Shown here in pieces: positions 30,710-34,676 of a DNA stretch of 34,676 bases. The notes under the pieces were generated by a model. It saw nothing but the letters and a program-made list of their open reading frames with translations. It was not told where the DNA came from and ran no database searches. A program made the position numbers and the translations under genes. Source of the stretch: Candidatus Staskawiczbacteria bacterium (lineage in GTDB: Bacteria > Patescibacteriota > Minisyncoccia > Minisyncoccales > Staskawiczbacteraceae); NCBI GenBank assembly GCA_903831095.1, contig CAIKWD010000013.1, positions 1-34,676 on the forward strand, written 5' to 3'. Every line of letters starts with the position of its first letter. Within the stretch, counting starts at the first letter, position 1.

Positions 30710-31594
30710 ATGGATAATCAAATAGATATTAAAAAAATAATTATTCCAGTAGCGGGTCTAGGAACTCGCTTTTTACCGTTGTCTAGAGTTGTACCGAAAG
30801 ATTTTTTTCCTTTGGTGGACAAGCCAGTCATTCAATACATAATCGAGGAAGTTAAGAAATCTGGCATAAAGGAAGTTGTTTTTGTAATTAGTCCTGGCAA
30901 GAAACATATTTTAAATTATTTTCAAAAGTCTCCAGAGCTTGAAAAGACTCTAATTAAAAGAAAAAAAGATCAATTGTTAAAAGAGTTGAAGGAATTTGAG
31001 GAAATATTTGAGGGAATTACTTTTTCATATGTAACTCAGAAAAAACCTCTTGGAGATGGTCATGCAATTTTACAAGCTGCAAAACATGTAAATGGAGAGG
31101 CTATTGGAGTTTCCTTTGGTGACGACGTTGTAGATTCAGACGAGCCAGCTATGTTGCAATTGATAAATATATTTAAAACTTGTAACGCGCCGGTAATTGC
31201 TTTAAAACAATTGCCAATGGATAAAGTTCCAGCTTATGGAGTTGTGGCTGTTGAAAAAATTGCTCATGGTTTGTATAAAATAAAAAAAATAGTTGAAAAG
31301 CCAGCTCCTACGGAAATTCCTTCAAACTTGGTTATTGTTGGAAAATACATTTTGACCCCTGAAGTTTTCCAATATCTTAAAAAAGCTGAGCCTTCCAAAA
31401 AAGGGGAAATAATTTTAGCCGAGGTTTTTGAAAAAATGCTGGACGACGGAAAAGTAATTTATGGATGCGAACTTAAAGGCGAATGGCTTGAGTGTGGAGA
31501 CAAGATGAAATGGATAAAGTCTTTTTTCTATTTAGCCTTAAAAGATCCGCGATTCAAGGATGAATTGAAACAGTATTTGAAAAACATAAAATAA
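30710..31594 (+). CDS. galU: UTP-glucose-1-phosphate uridylyltransferase
   Basis: GalU makes UDP-glucose from UTP and glucose 1-phosphate, feeding surface polysaccharides. The nucleotidyltransferase signature is IIPVAGLGTRFLPLS, followed by PKDFFPLVDKPVIQYI (Lys in P-K). Further motifs are SFGDDVVDS for metal binding and EKPAPTEIPSNLVIVGKYIL. The 294-aa length is normal. It lies 5 nt after ftsZ, so it is probably co-transcribed with it, and is closed by a terminator. Confidence 0.96.
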   Translation: MDNQIDIKKIIIPVAGLGTRFLPLSRVVPKDFFPLVDKPVIQYIIEEVKKSGIKEVVFVISPGKKHILNYFQKSPELEKTLIKRKKDQLLKELKEFEEIFEGITFSYVTQKKPLGDGHAILQAAKHVNGEAIGVSFGDDVVDSDEPAMLQLINIFKTCNAPVIALKQLPMDKVPAYGVVAVEKIAHGLYKIKKIVEKPAPTEIPSNLVIVGKYILTPEVFQYLKKAEPSKKGEIILAEVFEKMLDDGKVIYGCELKGEWLECGDKMKWIKSFFYLALKDPRFKDELKQYLKNIK

Positions 31595-31598
31595 TAAA

Positions 31599-31634
31599 AA
31601 AGAAAGCAACCAAAAATAGGTTGTTTTCTTTTGT
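31599..31634 (+). terminator. Intrinsic terminator after galU
   Basis: AAAGAAAGCAACC (31599-31611) pairs with GGTTGTTTTCTTT (31619-31631), with one G.T, over AAAAATA and into T-rich sequence. Confidence 0.88.
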
Positions 31635-31672
31635 TAATAATTGTTGTAAAATAGCGTAATAACAAAATATAT

Positions 31673-32596
31673 ATGACATACGATTTAATTATTATTGGAG
31701 CCGGCCCTGCCGGTGTTTCTGCTGCAGTTTATGCAGCTAGGCAAAAAATGAAGCTTTTGGTTATTTCCCGAGAAATGGGTGGACAAATTGGTAAAAAAAC
31801 AGTGGATATAGAAAATTATCCAGGTTTTGACAAGATTTCAGGACCGGATCTTATAAAAACCTTTGAAAAACAGTTGGAAACTAATGGCGTAGAGATTGTT
31901 TATGACGAAGTAATTAAAATTGAGAAAATTGATAATAATTTTATTATTGGAACTGAGTTGGGAGAAAAATACGAATCTTTGGCAGTTATTGTTGCCACAG
32001 GGGCAGATCCAAGGCCATTGGAAGCACAAGGAGAAAAGGAATTTATTGGCAAAGGAGTAAGCTATTGTTCACTTTGTGATGGTCCAATATTTCGCAATAA
32101 AACAGTTGTGGTTGTTGGCGGTGGAAACTCGGGGATTGAAACCGCATTATTTTTATCTAATTATGTAAGTAAAATTTATGTTTTGGAATTTGGAAAAGTT
32201 TTAAAGGCAGACCAAGAAAATCAGGAATTATTGGCAAAAACAGGTAAGGCAGAAATTATAACCAATGCCAAGGTTTTAAAAATAGAAGGCGACACATTTG
32301 TAAAATCGTTAACTTATCAGGATTTGGTTGCAAATAAAGAGGTAAAACTAGATGTTGATGGAGTTTTTATTGAAATTGGCAACTTGCCAGCCACAGCATT
32401 TGTAAAAGACTTGGTTGATTTTTCAGAGAGAGATGAAATTGTCACAGATTTGGAAACTTATGCAACCCGCACTCCTGGTTTGTTTGCCGCCGGAGACTGC
32501 AACAAAGGCAAATACAAACAAATTGTGGCCGCCGCCGGAGAAGGAGCCAAAGCAATGTTGGCCTCATACGAATATTTATTAAAAATAAAAAAATAA
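31673..32596 (+). CDS. trxB: Thioredoxin reductase
   Basis: This 307-aa flavoprotein transfers electrons from NADPH to thioredoxin. The FAD-binding site is IIGAGPAGVSAAVYAARQ. The redox pair is CSLC in SYCSLCDGP (usually CATC), the NADPH site is VVVGGGNSGIETALFLS, and the second FAD motif is TPGLFAAGDCN. The stop is directly followed by the ATG of eno, so the two genes are transcribed together. Length is standard. Confidence 0.95.
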   Translation: MTYDLIIIGAGPAGVSAAVYAARQKMKLLVISREMGGQIGKKTVDIENYPGFDKISGPDLIKTFEKQLETNGVEIVYDEVIKIEKIDNNFIIGTELGEKYESLAVIVATGADPRPLEAQGEKEFIGKGVSYCSLCDGPIFRNKTVVVVGGGNSGIETALFLSNYVSKIYVLEFGKVLKADQENQELLAKTGKAEIITNAKVLKIEGDTFVKSLTYQDLVANKEVKLDVDGVFIEIGNLPATAFVKDLVDFSERDEIVTDLETYATRTPGLFAAGDCNKGKYKQIVAAAGEGAKAMLASYEYLLKIKK

Positions 32597-33865
32597 ATGA
32601 GCAAAATAAAAGGTATAATAGCAAGAGAAATCAAGGATTCAAGGGGGAAACCCACAGTTGAGGTTGAGTTGGAAACTGACAAAGGTGTTTATGTAGCCTC
32701 GGTGGCTTCTGGCGCTTCTACGGGCGAAAACGAGGCTCTAGAGCTGCGTGACGCAGATGGTAAGGGAGTTAATACTGCAATTAAAAACGTCAACGAAATA
32801 ATCGCACCAAAATTGAAAGGTAAAGACGTATTAAATCAACAAGAGATTGATGATTTAATGATTAGTTTGGATGGAACTGCCAACAAGTCAAAGCTGGGAG
32901 CAAATGCAATTTTGGCTGTTTCTGTAGCAGTTTGCAAAGCTGGAGCTGGAGCCAAAAAAGTTTCGCTATACAAGCATATTTCAGATTTAGCAGAAATAAA
33001 AGCAGAGCCAAAAATTCCATTTGCAATGTTTAATATTTTAAATGGGGGACGGCATGTCCCGACCGCTTTGCGGTCGAGGATCCTCGGTGGCGATGCCACC
33101 GGGACAAAAAATGGGCTTGATGTGCAGGAATTTATGATAATTCCGCGGAAAGAAACTTTTGCTGAGAATTTGGTGGCTTGCAATAATGTATTTAATAGCT
33201 TAAAAGAACACATTTCCAAGAATTTTGGTACAGAACATTTGGAATTGGGCGACGAAGGGGGATTTGCTCCGCCAGTTGCTACAACTGAACAGGCTTTGTA
33301 TTTGTTAAAAAGCGCAACAGAAAGCGAACCTGAAGTCAAATTTGCGTTGGATTGCGCAGCTTCGGAATTTTTTGAAAATGGCAAATACAATATAGATGGC
33401 AGAGAAATGACAAAGTCAGAACTTTTAGAATTTTATGAAGGGTTGGTAAAAACTTTTCCTATAATATCTATTGAAGACGGGTTTGCAGAAAGCGATTGGC
33501 AAGGTTTTGAATCCATTGTGCGACAAATGGGAAAGAATATAATTGTTGTTGGAGATGACCTGACAACTACCAATATAAATAAAATAAAAGAAGCACATAG
33601 CAAACTGGCTTGCAATGGAGTTATTTTGAAATTAAATCAAATTGGATCGGTTTCTGAAACAATTCAAGCTTCAAACATGGCAAAATCATTTGGCTGGAAA
33701 ACAATAGTTAGTCACAGAAGTGGGGAAACAATGGACAATTTTATTGCAGACTTGGCAGTTGGGCTTGGAGCTGACTTTTTGAAGGCCGGTTCTCCTGCAA
33801 AGCCAGAGAGAATGGTCAAATATCAAAGATTATTAGAAATAGAGCAAGAATTAAATAATAAATAA
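32597..33865 (+). CDS. eno: Enolase with a palindrome-encoded insert in the catalytic loop
   Basis: Enolase converts 2-phosphoglycerate to PEP in glycolysis. Conserved parts are SGASTGENEALELRD (loop 1), GDEGGFAPP, SIEDGFAESDW, VVGDDLTTTN, ILKLNQIGS (catalytic Lys) and VSHRSGET. The His loop, normally NGG-x-HADN-x-x-D-x-QEFM, reads NGGRHVPTALRSRILGGDAT and then GTKNGLDVQEFM. About 16 extra residues thus follow H153, encoded by a GC-rich palindromic element. All other active-site residues are present, so the protein is probably functional with an enlarged loop. Confidence 0.95.
   Translation: MSKIKGIIAREIKDSRGKPTVEVELETDKGVYVASVASGASTGENEALELRDADGKGVNTAIKNVNEIIAPKLKGKDVLNQQEIDDLMISLDGTANKSKLGANAILAVSVAVCKAGAGAKKVSLYKHISDLAEIKAEPKIPFAMFNILNGGRHVPTALRSRILGGDATGTKNGLDVQEFMIIPRKETFAENLVACNNVFNSLKEHISKNFGTEHLELGDEGGFAPPVATTEQALYLLKSATESEPEVKFALDCAASEFFENGKYNIDGREMTKSELLEFYEGLVKTFPIISIEDGFAESDWQGFESIVRQMGKNIIVVGDDLTTTNINKIKEAHSKLACNGVILKLNQIGSVSETIQASNMAKSFGWKTIVSHRSGETMDNFIADLAVGLGADFLKAGSPAKPERMVKYQRLLEIEQELNNK
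33055..33106. repeat. Palindromic element inserted in frame in eno
   Basis: All 52 nt fold into nested stems: TGTCCC (33055-33060) with GGGACA (33101-33106), enclosing GACCGC-TTT-GCGGTC, the self-palindrome GAGGATCCTC, and GGTGGC-GAT-GCCACC. No base is left between arms, giving a cruciform or cloverleaf shape. GC content is much higher than in the flanking gene. It is 52 nt, but because it replaces some native loop codons the frame is preserved. Confidence 0.85.
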
Positions 33866-33920
33866 TCGCTCGGAAATAAATTTTCGCTTGGCAATAAACT
33901 TTTTTCCGTCTGCTGGTAAC

Positions 33921-33963
33921 CCCCTTTGTCCTTCGACTACGCTCAGGACAAGTGGATCAGGGG
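33921..33963. repeat. Palindromic repeat between eno and gpmA
   Basis: TTGTCCT (33926-33932) pairs with AGGACAA (33945-33951) over TCGACTACGCTC, with an outer CCCCT/AGGGG (33921-33925 and 33959-33963). The 130-nt spacer otherwise holds no gene. From memory, CCTTCGACTACGCTCAGG-type palindromes are scattered in many metagenomic genomes. It falsely extends the downstream ORF towards its 5' end. Confidence 0.8.
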
Positions 33964-33995
33964 ACTGCAAAAAGTTCATTGCCTCGCTACAACAA

Positions 33996-34670
33996 ATGGC
34001 AAAATTATTTTTATTGAGGCATTTAAAATCACAGTGGAATTTGGAAAATCGATTTTCGGGTTGGGTAGACATGCCTTTGTCAAAAGAAGGCGCAGACTAT
34101 GCAAAGGAGGTGGCTGCATTATTGAAGGATGAAAAATTCGACATTATATATTCTTCGCCGCTAATTAGGGCTATACAAACTGTAATCAAAGTTTTAAGAC
34201 ATCTGGGTGAAAAATATCCTATTCTTTTGCATATAGATGGCGGGAAAATGCAAAAATGGGGCCAATTTAAAATTCCCGATGGTGCCAACGATTATTATCC
34301 GGTTTATGTTTCTGAAAAATTAAATGAAAGGTCATATGGAGATCTCCAAGGATTAGATAAGCAGGCCACAATTGATAAATATGGGGCAGAAAAAGTTCAT
34401 TTATGGAGAAGAAGCTATAATGAGGCTCCTCCTGGTGGTGAAAGCTTAAAAGATGTTTGTAAAAGAGTAACTCCATTTTATAAGAAATGCATTGAGAAGG
34501 ATTTAAAAGCAGGTAAAAATGTTTTAGTTGTTGCGAGTCATAATAGTTTAAGAGCGATTGTAAAATATATAGAAAATATTTCAGAAGATAAAATCATAGA
34601 ATTGGAATTGCCTTTTGGAGCCTTTGTAAAGTATGATTTTGGGGGTGTGGATTATAAAAAGTTGCAATAA
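33996..34670 (+). CDS. gpmA: 2,3-bisphosphoglycerate-dependent phosphoglycerate mutase
   Basis: GpmA interconverts 3- and 2-phosphoglycerate, the step before enolase. I choose the ATG at 33996 (224 aa, MAKLFLLRHLKSQWN) because the track start at 33888 runs through a palindromic repeat. Catalytic His9 is present in LLRHLKSQWN, although the usual RHG reads RHL. NRFSGWVDMPLSKEG, the acid/base Glu in NERSYGDLQGL, PPGGESLKDV, and the second His in VVASHNSLRAIVKY all fit. Adjacent to eno, it completes a lower-glycolysis pair. The C-terminus ends 6 nt before the window edge. Confidence 0.94.
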   Translation: MAKLFLLRHLKSQWNLENRFSGWVDMPLSKEGADYAKEVAALLKDEKFDIIYSSPLIRAIQTVIKVLRHLGEKYPILLHIDGGKMQKWGQFKIPDGANDYYPVYVSEKLNERSYGDLQGLDKQATIDKYGAEKVHLWRRSYNEAPPGGESLKDVCKRVTPFYKKCIEKDLKAGKNVLVVASHNSLRAIVKYIENISEDKIIELELPFGAFVKYDFGGVDYKKLQ

Positions 34671-34676
34671 AATTTA

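Noticed and set aside
33888-33995. N-terminal extension of the GpmA ORF
   Set aside because: It translates a palindromic repeat and spacer; the family N-terminus begins at ATG 33996.

Overview
The window is AT-rich and gene-dense, and nearly everything is on the + strand; only one confident gene is on the - strand. It looks like a chromosome segment of a Candidate Phyla Radiation (Patescibacteria) bacterium, most like the Parcubacteria-type groups. The grounds are small AT-rich genes, non-canonical tails on ribosomal proteins, a PEGA/beta-propeller-like surface protein, a secreted W-x-C repeat protein, a Lys-rich FtsZ, a prolyl-tRNA synthetase without an editing insert, and starts mostly without Shine-Dalgarno (SD) sequences. 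TGA ends real genes (frr, the S51 fusion gene), so the Gracilibacteria TGA=Gly code does not apply. Lineage is an inference: there is no 16S gene here.

Layout. (1) 1-4018: end of the ribosomal-protein/alpha operon, rpmJ-rpsM-rpsK-rpsD-rpoA-rplQ-rplM-rpsI, closed by a strong terminator. (2) 4090-8620: accessory block. It has a 48-aa membrane peptide gene with a heavily structured 3' region, an orphan HExxH protein, a Cas4/AddB-like Fe-S nuclease, a PEGA-domain membrane protein on the - strand, and three consecutive response-regulator-like genes that have all lost the phospho-acceptor Asp. (3) 8687-19817: envelope and housekeeping genes: murA (Asp in place of the catalytic Cys), an mreB paralogue, holB-like, frr, rseP-like protease, secreted W-x-C repeat protein, two unknowns, proS, mreB, gatC, gatA. 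(4) 19818-21201: 1.4 kb without a credible protein gene, holding three consecutive promoter-to-terminator units that I interpret as three paralogous structured non-coding RNAs. (5) tRNA-Ile(GAU), metK, tspO, an MBL hydrolase with a Cys-rich tail, a membrane-anchored S51 peptidase fusion, yggU-like, and a small unknown. (6) 25651-28991: pyrimidine genes: a pyrD-pyrK fusion, pyrF and a pyrE-like gene. (7) 29115-34670: ftsZ with a histone-H1-like N-terminal tail, galU, trxB, eno with a palindromic in-frame insert, and gpmA.

The strongest candidate for something undescribed is the RNA trio. Each copy has its own TTGACA promoter with a TGn-extended -10 and a 5' hairpin with a shared 5' arm. Each then has a long-range stem (CAGTT... 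paired about 160-255 nt downstream) that varies in a base-pair-conserving way, a different interior, a G-poor tail, and an ATGGCy-type terminator hairpin. Two of the tails share the 9-mer TCCACCTCA, which resembles an anti-SD sequence. Genes with clear SD sequences sit in three discrete, GC-richer islands, while core genes lack them; regulation of the SD genes by these RNAs is a speculative but testable link. Other notable items are GC-rich palindromes inserted in frame in eno and gatC, and the Cys-conserving pseudo-receiver trio.
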